Below are positions 51,510 through 59,695 of a stretch of DNA of 64,000 bases, piece after piece. Origin of the DNA: Falsirhodobacter xinxiangensis (GTDB lineage Bacteria > Pseudomonadota > Alphaproteobacteria > Rhodobacterales > Rhodobacteraceae). The stretch lies in NCBI RefSeq assembly GCF_004959935.1, contig NZ_SMYN01000003.1, positions 186,001 to 250,000 on the forward strand. Reading direction: 5' to 3'. The position numbers were made by a program, and so were the translations under genes. Position 1 is the first letter of the stretch, and the number at the start of each line of letters is the position of its first letter. The notes under the pieces were generated by a model. The model did no database searches and had not been told where the DNA came from. It saw only the letters and a program-made list of their open reading frames with translations.

Positions 51510-52289
51510 TCAGCGATACCCTTCCTCGCCGGGTTTGTGCAGTTTCGGGCCGCGTTCCTCCAGCGGCTCGGGGGCGCTGTCCACGGGGACGTTGGGTGCA
51601 TGGGTCGGCTGCGCGATCCGCGCGGCGGGGTTGTAGGCCCAGCGCACGGCGTTCTGCAGCACACGGTGCACGTTGCCGTCGTGATAGGTCGGATAGGTCT
51701 CGTGCCCCGGACGGAAGTAGAAGACGTTCCCCGCCCCGCGTTTATAGGTCACGCCCGACCGGAACACCTCGCCCCCTTGGAACCAGCTGATGAAGACCGT
51801 CTCCATCGGTTCGGGGATGCCGAAGGGCTCGCCATACATCTCCTCGTATTCCAGCTCGAAACTGTCGGGCAGGCCGGCCGCGATGGGGTGGTTGCGCGAG
51901 GTCAGCCAAAGGCGCTCGCGCTCTCCGGCCTCGCGCCAGGACAGGTTGCAGGGCGTGCCCATCAGCCGCTTGAACGGTTTCGAGAAATGCGCCGAATGCA
52001 GAAAGATCGCGCCCATGCCGGACCAGACGGCCTCGGCCACGCGTTCGACGATGCGGTCGTCCACATCGCCATGCGCCTTGTGGCCCCACCAGACCAGCAC
52101 GTCGGTTTCCGCCAACCGCGCTTCGGTCAACCCGTGTTCGGGCTGGTCCATGGTGGCGGTGATCGCCTCGATCCCGTCGCCGCGAATGGCGTCGGCGATG
52201 CAGCTGTGCATCCCGTTCGGATAGATTTCGGCGACGATGTCGCTTTCCTTCTCGTGGACGTTCTCGCCCCAGATGGTTGCGCGGATCAT
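51510..52289 (-). CDS. thuA: ThuA-like sugar-utilisation protein
   Basis: A 259-residue protein of the ThuA family with a glutamine-amidotransferase-like fold. Visible blocks are [42 protein letters not shown] and [12 protein letters not shown]. The ribosome site AAGGAGGT ends only three or four bases before the ATG and is the best match to the anti-Shine-Dalgarno sequence I saw in the window. It leads the thuA-Gfo/Idh operon. A dyad 43-61 bases upstream may bind a sugar-responsive regulator. Confidence 0.92.
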   Translation of the reverse strand: MIRATIWGENVHEKESDIVAEIYPNGMHSCIADAIRGDGIEAITATMDQPEHGLTEARLAETDVLVWWGHKAHGDVDDRIVERVAEAVWSGMGAIFLHSAHFSKPFKRLMGTPCNLSWREAGERERLWLTSRNHPIAAGLPDSFELEYEEMYGEPFGIPEPMETVFISWFQGGEVFRSGVTYKRGAGNVFYFRPGHETYPTYHDGNVHRVLQNAVRWAYNPAARIAQPTHAPNVPVDSAPEPLEERGPKLHKPGEEGYR

Positions 52290-52331
52290 CTGACCTCCTT
52301 CATTTGCCGTCCAATGACCTTTGGCCGCAGC

Positions 52332-52350
52332 TGAAATGTTTCAAGACATT
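52332..52350. promoter_or_regulatory. Overlapping dyads upstream of thuA
   Basis: TGAAA-TG-TTTCA (52332-52343) overlaps AATGT-N6-ACATT (52335-52350) in the 237-base gap between thuA and the divergent MFS gene. The rest of that gap shows nothing I can name. It is a candidate operator for a LacI- or GntR-type protein, neither of which is encoded nearby. Confidence 0.45.
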
Positions 52351-52526
52351 CATGGATCAAGAAACCCTGATGGGGGCGGGTTCCCGCGCAGCACGTGATT
52401 CTTTCGCGGCGGGCAGGCATGCAGATGCGTCATTCCCGCCATGTGCAACACGTGCGGGGGCTTGGCGGAACGCGAATTGCCCGATAAGGCGTGAGCAAAT
52501 CCCATATCACGGCCTACGAGGGAATC

Positions 52527-53723
52527 ATGGCTGACATCACCTGCCCCTCCGGGGTCGAGAAACGTCCGGGCATCGTGCATCTGGCGCTGGCGCTGGGCGG
52601 CTTTGCCATCGGCACGGCGGAATTCGCGGCGATGAGCCTCGTGCCCTATTTCTCGCCCGACCTCGGCATCTCCGAAGCGGTGGCGAGCCATGTCATCTCG
52701 GCCTATGCGCTGGGCGTGGTGATCGGCGCGCCGGTGCTGGCGGTGATGGGCGCACGTCTGCCGCGCCGCACGCTGCTGATCGCGCTGATGCTGTTCTATG
52801 GCGTCGTGAACCTGCTGTCGGCTTTTGCCGCCAATTACGAACAGATGCTGGCGATGCGCTTCATGGCCGGTCTGCCGCATGGCGCCTATTTCGGCGTGGC
52901 CGCGCTGATGGCCGCCAGCGTGGTGCCGAGTCACCAGCGCAGTCAGGCGATGGCACGGGTGATGATCGGGCTGACGGTCGCGACGGTTCTTGGCGTGCCC
53001 TTTGCCAGCGTGCTGGGCCAGACGGTCGGCTGGCGCTTCGGCTTCGGCATGGTGGGCATCCTTGCGGCGGTGACCGCGCTGCTGATCTTCCTGCACGCCC
53101 CGCGCGAGGCTGTGCGCCGCACCGCCAGCCCGCTGTCCGAGCTTTCGGCGCTGGCCAACCGTCAGGTTCTGCTGACGCTGCTGACGGGTGCGATCGGGTT
53201 CGGCGGGTTCTTCGCCGTCTATACCTATGTCGCGTCGATCCTGATCCGCGTGACCGAGGCGGGCCAGGCGGCGGAACCCATCGTGCTGGGCGTGATCGGC
53301 GTCGGCATGACGCTTGGCACGCTGGCCGCGGGCTGGGCGACGGACCGGGCGCCGGCGCTGACGGGCTATGTCATCCTTGGCGGCTCGGTCGTTCTGATGC
53401 TGATCTATCCGTCCACGGTGCACAGCCTGTGGCTGATGGTGCCGGTGCTGTTCCTGATCGGGATGACGGGCAGCATGGGCACGGTGCTGCAATCGCGGCT
53501 GGCCGATGTGGCGGGGGACGCGCAGACCATGGCGGCGGCGATGAACCATTCGGCCTTCAACGCGGCGAACGCGCTTGGCCCGGCACTGGCCGCGGCCTCG
53601 ATCAGCGCGGGTTACGGTCTGCCGTCGTCGGGATATGTCGGCGCGGCGCTGGGCGCGGCGGGGCTGGTCTGCTTCACCATCACGCTTTGGGACGCCAAGA
53701 GGTCGGCAAGACCCGCGCGGTAA
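52527..53723 (+). CDS. Major facilitator superfamily efflux transporter (AraJ/sugar-efflux-like)
   Basis: A 398-residue membrane protein with twelve predicted segments. It has the AraJ-type opening LALALGGFAIGTAEFAAMSL and the inter-helix motif MGARLPRRTLL after segment 2. The likely role is proton-driven export of a sugar or drug, and the substrate is unknown. The ATG at 52527 follows GAGGGA, and a GTG 12 codons upstream lacks such a site. Its last 112 bases overlap the convergent SDR gene. Confidence 0.88.
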   Translation: MADITCPSGVEKRPGIVHLALALGGFAIGTAEFAAMSLVPYFSPDLGISEAVASHVISAYALGVVIGAPVLAVMGARLPRRTLLIALMLFYGVVNLLSAFAANYEQMLAMRFMAGLPHGAYFGVAALMAASVVPSHQRSQAMARVMIGLTVATVLGVPFASVLGQTVGWRFGFGMVGILAAVTALLIFLHAPREAVRRTASPLSELSALANRQVLLTLLTGAIGFGGFFAVYTYVASILIRVTEAGQAAEPIVLGVIGVGMTLGTLAAGWATDRAPALTGYVILGGSVVLMLIYPSTVHSLWLMVPVLFLIGMTGSMGTVLQSRLADVAGDAQTMAAAMNHSAFNAANALGPALAAASISAGYGLPSSGYVGAALGAAGLVCFTITLWDAKRSARPAR

Positions 53724-54478
53724 TCGGGGAATTTCAGCCGGACCAACCGCTTGATCCGGTCATTCCTGACCCGTTTCGATTCGGCATAGAAGCTTTGCTG
53801 CATCGGCGTCATCTCGGCCTCGGCAAAGGGAATGGCCGGGGGCGGGGGCAGGCCCAGCAGATGGGCCGCATGTTCCAGCACATCCTCGGGCGGGGCGGGA
53901 TCGTCGTCGCAGAGGTTGTAGATGCCGGGGGCGGGTGCGGCGATCGACGCTTCCAGAACGCGGGCGATATCGTCGACATGGATGCGGCTGAAGACCTGCC
54001 CGGGTTTCACGATCCGGCGGGCGGTGCCGTTCGCGACCTTTTCGAACGGACCGCGACCGGGACCGTAGATGCCCGCGAGGCGGAAGATATGGACCGGCAT
54101 CAGCGCCTGCCATTGCCGTTCCGCTGCCAGCCGCTGCTGGCCGCGCCTGGTCGTGGGGGCAGGGGGCGTATCCTCGTCCACCCAAGCGCCGCCGTGATCG
54201 CCATAGACACCGGTCGTGGACAGATACCCCGCCCATGACAGCGGTAGCGCGGCGATGTGCGCCGAATGGGTTGCCAGAAACGGATCGCCCGCATCGTCCG
54301 GCGCGGCAGAGGCCAGAAGATGCGTCACGCCCTCGGGGATCGGCGCGGGCCAGACCAGCGTCTCCACGTTCAGCTTGCGTGCAGGATCGCGCGTCGTGCC
54401 GATGATGCGCCAGCCTTGCAGCCGTTCGGCAAGGGCAGAGGCCGTGTATCCATGTCCAAGCGAGAGCAGCATCGTCAT
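53612..54478 (-). CDS. NAD-dependent epimerase/dehydratase-like SDR protein
   Basis: A 288-residue extended-SDR-like protein. The nucleotide-binding start is the variant MLLSLGHGYTASALAERL. STTGVYGDHGG carries the active-site Ser/Thr-Tyr region, and RLAGIYGPGRGP and HVDDIARVLEA follow. A YxxxK motif is not obvious, so catalysis is uncertain. Related proteins end near FPDYRAGLADLL. Here the frame runs 30 residues further, into the 3' end of the MFS gene. The start could be ATG 54478, ATG 54472 or GTG 54484. Confidence 0.82.
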   Translation of the reverse strand: MTMLLSLGHGYTASALAERLQGWRIIGTTRDPARKLNVETLVWPAPIPEGVTHLLASAAPDDAGDPFLATHSAHIAALPLSWAGYLSTTGVYGDHGGAWVDEDTPPAPTTRRGQQRLAAERQWQALMPVHIFRLAGIYGPGRGPFEKVANGTARRIVKPGQVFSRIHVDDIARVLEASIAAPAPGIYNLCDDDPAPPEDVLEHAAHLLGLPPPPAIPFAEAEMTPMQQSFYAESKRVRNDRIKRLVRLKFPDYRAGLADLLASQSVMVKQTSPAAPSAAPTYPDDGRP

Positions 54479-54505
54479 GCGCACGACCCTGCCGCGAACA
54501 GGGGA

Positions 54506-55408
54506 TCAGCGCAAGAAAGGATCGGCCCCCGCCGCCTGCATCGCCAGCCGGTATTCCGCCGCCAGACGGTCCACCAGATCGGCCACCGCCGGGATGTCGT
54601 CGAAGCCTGCGACGCCCTGCCCGGCGGACCAGACATCGCGCCATGCCTTCGCCTCGTCCGCAAGGTTCATCGCGCCGTGGGTGCCGGCCTTGACCGTGGC
54701 GGCAAGAAAGTTCGCCGCCACCCCCGACACTTCGGGCGTATAGGCGATGTCGGCAGCCCGCGCCCCGGCGGTCATCGCCTTCTGCGGCTCGGATGCCAGC
54801 GATTCCCGCGTCGCCAGAAACCGTGTGCCCAGATAGGCTAGGTCCGCCCCCATCGCCCGCGCCGCCGCCACCTGCGCCCCGGTCGAGATCGCCCCCGCCA
54901 CCAGAAGCGTGCCATCGAATACGCGCCGGATTTCCGGGATCAGCGCAAAGGGCGACAGCGTGCCGCCATGCCCGCCCGCCCCCGCGCAGACGGCGATGAT
55001 GCCGTCCACACCGGCCTCGGCTGCCTTTTCGGCATGGCGGGCGTTGATGACGTCGTGGAACACCAGCCCGCCATAGGATTGCACCGCCGCCACGACCTCG
55101 ACCACGGCCCCAAGCGAGGTGATGACGACGGGCACCCGGTGCTGCACGACCATCTCCAGATCGGCCTGAAGACGTGGGTTCGACCGATGCACGATCAGGT
55201 TCACGCCATAGGGCGCACGGCCCACGCGCGCGCGGATTTCTGTCAGCCAGTCGCCGAAACCTTCGGTCGTGCGACAATTCAGGGCGGGAAAGGTCCCAAG
55301 AACCCCGGCGCGGCAGGTTTCCACGACCAGATCCGGCCCCGAGGCAAGGAACATCGGCGCGGCGACGACGGGAATGCGCAGTCCGGTCAGGGCGGCGGGC
55401 AGGGGCAT
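54506..55408 (-). CDS. Nitronate monooxygenase-like FMN protein
   Basis: A 300-residue TIM-barrel flavoprotein of the nitronate monooxygenase/2-nitropropane dioxygenase family, which oxidises alkyl nitronates such as propionate-3-nitronate. The family's opening IPVVAAPMFLASGPDLV, CAGAGGHGG (FMN phosphate region) and GADLAYLGTRFLAT are present. CGGAGGA precedes the ATG. It is 27 bases upstream of the SDR gene. Some members act in fatty-acid or enoyl-ACP chemistry, so the exact substrate is open. Confidence 0.9.
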   Translation of the reverse strand: MPLPAALTGLRIPVVAAPMFLASGPDLVVETCRAGVLGTFPALNCRTTEGFGDWLTEIRARVGRAPYGVNLIVHRSNPRLQADLEMVVQHRVPVVITSLGAVVEVVAAVQSYGGLVFHDVINARHAEKAAEAGVDGIIAVCAGAGGHGGTLSPFALIPEIRRVFDGTLLVAGAISTGAQVAAARAMGADLAYLGTRFLATRESLASEPQKAMTAGARAADIAYTPEVSGVAANFLAATVKAGTHGAMNLADEAKAWRDVWSAGQGVAGFDDIPAVADLVDRLAAEYRLAMQAAGADPFLR

Positions 55409-55445
55409 GAAAGTCCTCCGTTTGCCCCTGCGTGGCGCGGCTGGG

Positions 55446-56387
55446 TCAGCCTGTCAACGCGGACGTGGCGGCAGGCAGGGCAGGACCGCCGTTCAGCAGG
55501 AACGCCACCCAAGGCTCCACCGGGCCAAGCGCCTCTGCGGTGACGGGCAGTCCAGCGATCTTCGGCAGGACCGTCCCCGCCGAAGCCGTCCCGATCAGCC
55601 GCCCGGAAATGCGGTCCAGCGGCAGATAGCGTCCGTCTTCGGCCAGATTCTCCAGCGCGGCCCGCATCCGCACGGCGCGTTCGCGGTTCGACGCCGCTGT
55701 CTCCGCATCGCCCAACTCCTCGGCCACGGTCGCCAGATCCTCGCAGGACCGGATCAGAACGGCGTTCAGACCGGGATCGACGACGCAGAAGGGCGATCCG
55801 TTGTGCAGTTCCGCCGTCTCCCATCCCAAGGATCGGAAGCGTTCGATCAGCCAGACCGCCCGTGCCTGATCCGGGCCTGCGCCTTCGGGCAGGTATTGCG
55901 CGACGCCTTCGGTCGGGACTTGTGCGAAAGGCTCCGCCCAGTCGGTCGCATCCGAGCGCGCGGATTCCCACGGGTGCAGGATCGCGGCCAGCCCCTCGCC
56001 CTCGGGGTCGCGATGGGTGCCGAACCAGCCGTGCCAGCGGTCCACCGCCGCGACCAGCGCCGCCGCGCGCGGGTCGGGTGCGGCGCGATGAAGCCGCAGC
56101 AGCACCATCCCCGCCAGCGGCGGCACCGTCAGCCCCGATGTCGTGACCGGGCGGCCCGTGACCCACAGGCTGTCTGCCGGGAACGCCTCCGACGGTTGGT
56201 GATAGATCAGGTGCGGCACCATCCCGTCGGGCCACTGGTTTTCCAGCAGCGTCTCCATCTCGGTCCAGCCGCGGACGGGGTCGGTTTCGGCCAGCGCCAA
56301 CGCGGCCAGCATGGATGCCATCGCGCCCTGCGGCATTCCGGTTCTGGCGAAATGGGTGCCTTTGTCGGCGGCGGAAAGATCGGTCAT
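55446..56387 (-). CDS. MGH1/GH63-like (alpha/alpha)6-barrel glycosidase-like protein, apparently short
   Basis: A 313-residue soluble protein. WTEMETLLENQWPDGMVPHLIYH, PPLAGMVLLRLHRA and WHGWFGTHRDPEGEGL resemble the helical-barrel glucosidase families (MGH1-like, GH63), which trim glucosides. Those proteins usually continue to a late YWRGPVW-type motif holding a catalytic residue. This one stops at about that point, before the nitronate monooxygenase gene. The ATG at 56387 has GAGGGGG 5 bases upstream. It may be a C-terminally truncated or non-catalytic member. The family call is moderate. Confidence 0.6.
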   Translation of the reverse strand: MTDLSAADKGTHFARTGMPQGAMASMLAALALAETDPVRGWTEMETLLENQWPDGMVPHLIYHQPSEAFPADSLWVTGRPVTTSGLTVPPLAGMVLLRLHRAAPDPRAAALVAAVDRWHGWFGTHRDPEGEGLAAILHPWESARSDATDWAEPFAQVPTEGVAQYLPEGAGPDQARAVWLIERFRSLGWETAELHNGSPFCVVDPGLNAVLIRSCEDLATVAEELGDAETAASNRERAVRMRAALENLAEDGRYLPLDRISGRLIGTASAGTVLPKIAGLPVTAEALGPVEPWVAFLLNGGPALPAATSALTG

Positions 56388-56507
56388 GGAAAACCCCCTC
56401 ATGTTGCGGGAACAATCCACGCGCGGGCGTTGCGGTTCCCTGCGACGGAACTGGCGCGCCTTTGCGTTGATGCCCATATGGGATGCGTGACAAGCCTTGG
56501 GGCCACA

Positions 56508-57677
56508 ATGAAGAAGAAGTTCTGGATCACCGCACTGGCCGCCGCCGTCCTGCTGGGCGGATGGTGGTTCTGGCAGGGCAGCAGCGGCGAGGCGGCGATC
56601 CGTCCGGCAACCTACAAGGTTGCGCGGGGGGATGTGACGGTGAACGTGCTGGCATCCGGGCAGGTCGAAAGCTCGAACCTCGTCAGCGTCGGTGCGCAGG
56701 TGTCGGGCACGGTCGAAACGCTGGCCGTGCGGCTGGGCGACAAGGTGGCCGAAGGCGATCTGATCGCGCAGATCGACAATCTGGACCAGAAGAACGACGT
56801 GCGCCGGGCCGAGGCGGAACTGGCCCAGATCGACGCCCAGATCGCCGCCAAGAATGCGAACGAACGCGCGGCCCAGCTTGCGTTCGAACGGCAGGTCCGC
56901 CTGCGCGCCCAAGGCAACAGCTATGAGGAGGCGCTGGAGACGGCGGAGGCGAACCTGGATGTGCTGAAGGCCGAGATCGAACAGTTGGCCGCGCAGAAGA
57001 CCAGCGCCGAGATCGCCGTCGCCACGGCCCAGACCGCGCTGGACCGCACCAGCATCACCGCGCCCATCAACGGCACAGTTGTCGCCATCGTCACCCAGCA
57101 GGGCCAGACGGTGAACGCCAACCAATCCACCCCCACCATCGTGAAACTGGCCGATCTGGAGAACATGGTCGTCAAAGCCGAAATTTCCGAGGCCGACGTG
57201 GTGCGCGTGAAATCGGGGCAGGACGTGACGTTTTCCATCCTCGGTGATCCCGAACGGGTGTTCGAGGCAAGCGTGCGCGCGATCGAACCTGCGCCTGCGG
57301 GGATCAAGGATGCCGATACCATCTCGACCGAGGAGGCGATCTATTACAACGGGCTGTTCGATGTGGAAAACCCGGACGGGCAGCTTCGCATCGGCATGAC
57401 GGCCGAAGTGACCATCGCGCTGGCCGCCGCAAGAGATGTGCTGATCGTGCCGTCGGCGGCGCTTGGGGCGCGGTCGGGGCAGGGCTATACCGTCAGCGTC
57501 TATGACCCCGCCACCCAGGCCGTCGCGCGTCGCGCGATCGTGGTGGGCATGAACAACAACGTCAGCGCCGAGGTGATATCCGGGCTGGAGGAGGGCGAGC
57601 AGATCCTCGCCTCCGGTGCCGCCGAGGGGCTGGCCAGCGCCGCGCGCAACCCGCGTGGCAGGCCGATGGGCTTCTGA
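56508..57677 (+). CDS. macA: Periplasmic adaptor subunit, MacA-like (HlyD/RND-MFP family)
   Basis: Bridges an inner-membrane exporter to an outer-membrane channel. The 389-residue protein has an N-terminal membrane anchor (FWITALAAAVLLGGWWFW). The first biotinyl-lipoyl half has VSGTVETLAVRLGDKVAEGD, a coiled-coil hairpin follows at about residues 95-165, and the second lipoyl half has TSITAPINGTVVAI. Beta-barrel and membrane-proximal domains complete it. The ATG at 56508 is preferred over one ten codons upstream. It shares one base with the macB-like gene that follows. Confidence 0.92.
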   Translation: MKKKFWITALAAAVLLGGWWFWQGSSGEAAIRPATYKVARGDVTVNVLASGQVESSNLVSVGAQVSGTVETLAVRLGDKVAEGDLIAQIDNLDQKNDVRRAEAELAQIDAQIAAKNANERAAQLAFERQVRLRAQGNSYEEALETAEANLDVLKAEIEQLAAQKTSAEIAVATAQTALDRTSITAPINGTVVAIVTQQGQTVNANQSTPTIVKLADLENMVVKAEISEADVVRVKSGQDVTFSILGDPERVFEASVRAIEPAPAGIKDADTISTEEAIYYNGLFDVENPDGQLRIGMTAEVTIALAAARDVLIVPSAALGARSGQGYTVSVYDPATQAVARRAIVVGMNNNVSAEVISGLEEGEQILASGAAEGLASAARNPRGRPMGF

Positions 57678-59614
57678 TGGAGCCGCTCATCTCCATCCGC
57701 GGCATCCGGCGCGAATTTGCCGCCGGGGACCAGACGATCACGGTTCTGAAGGACATCGACCTCGACATCCGTGCCGGGGAAATGGTCGCGATCATCGGCC
57801 AGTCGGGGTCGGGCAAATCGACGCTGATGAACATCCTCGGGTTTCTGGACCGGGCGTCGGCGGGCAGCTACCGTTTTGCCGGGCGCGAGATTTCGGAGCT
57901 TGGGCCGGATGATCTGGCGGAACTTCGCCGCGAACATTTCGGCTTCATCTTCCAGCGGTATCAGCTTCTGCCCGATCTGGACGCGGTGTCGAACGTCGAG
58001 GTTCCGGCGATCTACAAGGGCGTCGCGCGGGCAGAACGCCGGACGCGGGCCGAGGCGCTGCTGACCCGGCTGGGTCTGGGAGAGCGGTTGGACCACCGCC
58101 CCGGCGCGCTGTCGGGCGGGCAGCAGCAGCGGGTGTCGGTCGCGCGGGCGCTGATGAACGGTGGCGAGGTGATCCTTGCCGACGAGCCGACCGGGGCGCT
58201 GGACAGCGGCTCGGGCGCGGAACTGATGAAGTTGCTGCAGGAACTTCATGCCGAGGGGCACACCATCGTCATCGTCACGCACGATCCGGGCGTCGCCGCC
58301 ATGGCCGAACGCATCGTGGAGATGCGCGACGGAGAGGTCGTGTCGGACACGCGCGCGTCGCAGGCCGCCCCGCCCCTGCGCCCCGACCGCCCGCAGAAGA
58401 AGGTGCTGGCCGCCGGGTTGGACCGTTTCCGCGAGGCGCTGGTCATGGCGGTGCGGTCGATGGCGGCGCATCGGATGCGCAGTTTCCTGACGATGCTGGG
58501 CATCATCATCGGCATCGCATCCGTCGTGTCGGTGGTGGCGCTGGGCACGGGCACGCAGGAACAGGTGCTGAAAAACATCTCGGGGATGGGGTCGAACACG
58601 ATCGACATCCGCAACGGATCGGGCTTTGGCGACCGAAGCGCGAACCGCGTGCGGGCGCTGACGGCGGAAGATGCCGTCGCCCTGTCGCAGCAGCCCTATG
58701 CGTTCGGCGTCTCGCCCGAGGTGTCGGCCAGCGCGACCGTCCGGCGCGGAAATGTGGAGGTGTCGGCCTCGATCACCGGTGTCGGGGTGGATTACTTTCA
58801 GGCCAAGTCGTTCAAGACCATCGAAGGCGTCACCTTTTCGGACGACGGCATCCGCGATCACGCTCAGGAAGCGGTGATCGAGAAGGAAGGCGTCGAGGCA
58901 CTGTTTCCCGATGGCACGGACCCGGTGGGGCAGGTGGTGATGATGGGCCGCGTGCCCGTCCGCATCGTCGGCGTGGTCGAGGCGTCGGGCGTCAGCTTCG
59001 GGCCGCGTTCGGCGCTGACGATGTTCATCCCCTTCACCACCGCGATGGCGCGGGTGTCGGGGCAGGATTACGTGAACACCATATCCGTCCGCGTGGCCGA
59101 CGATTTCGAAATGGCGACGGCGGAGGCGCTGATCACCAAGCTGCTGACCACCCGCCACGGCAAGCAGGACTTTTTCCTGACCAACACCGACACCATCCGC
59201 GAGACGATCACGGCCACGACGCGCACGCTGACGCTGCTGATCTCGGGCATCGCCGTCATCTCGCTTCTGGTGGGGGGCGTGGGGGTGATGAACATCATGC
59301 TGGTCTCGGTCACCGAACGCACCAAGGAGATCGGGGTGCGGATCGCCGTGGGGGCGCGGCAGGGCGACATCATCACCCAGTTCCTGATCGAAGCGGTGCT
59401 GGTCTGCCTGATCGGCGGGGTGCTGGGCATTCTTCTGGCGCTGGGCATGGGGCAGGCGATCCGCGCCATTTCCGCCGATTTCGCGCTGGTCTACTCCTCG
59501 GCATCAATCGTTGCGGCGGTGGCATCCTCGACCATCATCGGCATCACCTTCGGCTTCCTGCCCGCTCGTGCCGCATCGCGGCTGGACCCGGTGGAGGCGC
59601 TGACACGGGAATAA
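57677..59614 (+). CDS. macB: MacB-like ABC transporter, ATPase-permease fusion
   Basis: A 645-residue fusion. The N-terminal ABC ATPase (residues 1-225) has GQSGSGKST, the signature LSGGQQQR and ILADEPTGALD. A membrane helix follows near 275 (FLTMLGIIIGIASVVSVVAL). A large periplasmic MacB domain (300-510) and three C-terminal FtsX-type helices complete it. MacAB drives export of macrolides, peptides or lipoproteins by a mechanotransmission cycle through TolC. No TolC gene is present. Its start overlaps the adaptor stop (TGATG). Confidence 0.95.
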   Translation: MEPLISIRGIRREFAAGDQTITVLKDIDLDIRAGEMVAIIGQSGSGKSTLMNILGFLDRASAGSYRFAGREISELGPDDLAELRREHFGFIFQRYQLLPDLDAVSNVEVPAIYKGVARAERRTRAEALLTRLGLGERLDHRPGALSGGQQQRVSVARALMNGGEVILADEPTGALDSGSGAELMKLLQELHAEGHTIVIVTHDPGVAAMAERIVEMRDGEVVSDTRASQAAPPLRPDRPQKKVLAAGLDRFREALVMAVRSMAAHRMRSFLTMLGIIIGIASVVSVVALGTGTQEQVLKNISGMGSNTIDIRNGSGFGDRSANRVRALTAEDAVALSQQPYAFGVSPEVSASATVRRGNVEVSASITGVGVDYFQAKSFKTIEGVTFSDDGIRDHAQEAVIEKEGVEALFPDGTDPVGQVVMMGRVPVRIVGVVEASGVSFGPRSALTMFIPFTTAMARVSGQDYVNTISVRVADDFEMATAEALITKLLTTRHGKQDFFLTNTDTIRETITATTRTLTLLISGIAVISLLVGGVGVMNIMLVSVTERTKEIGVRIAVGARQGDIITQFLIEAVLVCLIGGVLGILLALGMGQAIRAISADFALVYSSASIVAAVASSTIIGITFGFLPARAASRLDPVEALTRE

Positions 59615-59695
59615 CTTGCCATCGGGCGGCGGTTCCAATACCTGACTGTTTGACTTGGGATGGCCCACCGTCCCGGCTTCCGAAGGGTTCGACCG

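Noticed and set aside
56508-59614. Macrolide resistance operon
   Set aside because: MacA/MacB-like proteins export many substrates; nothing here shows antibiotics as the cargo.
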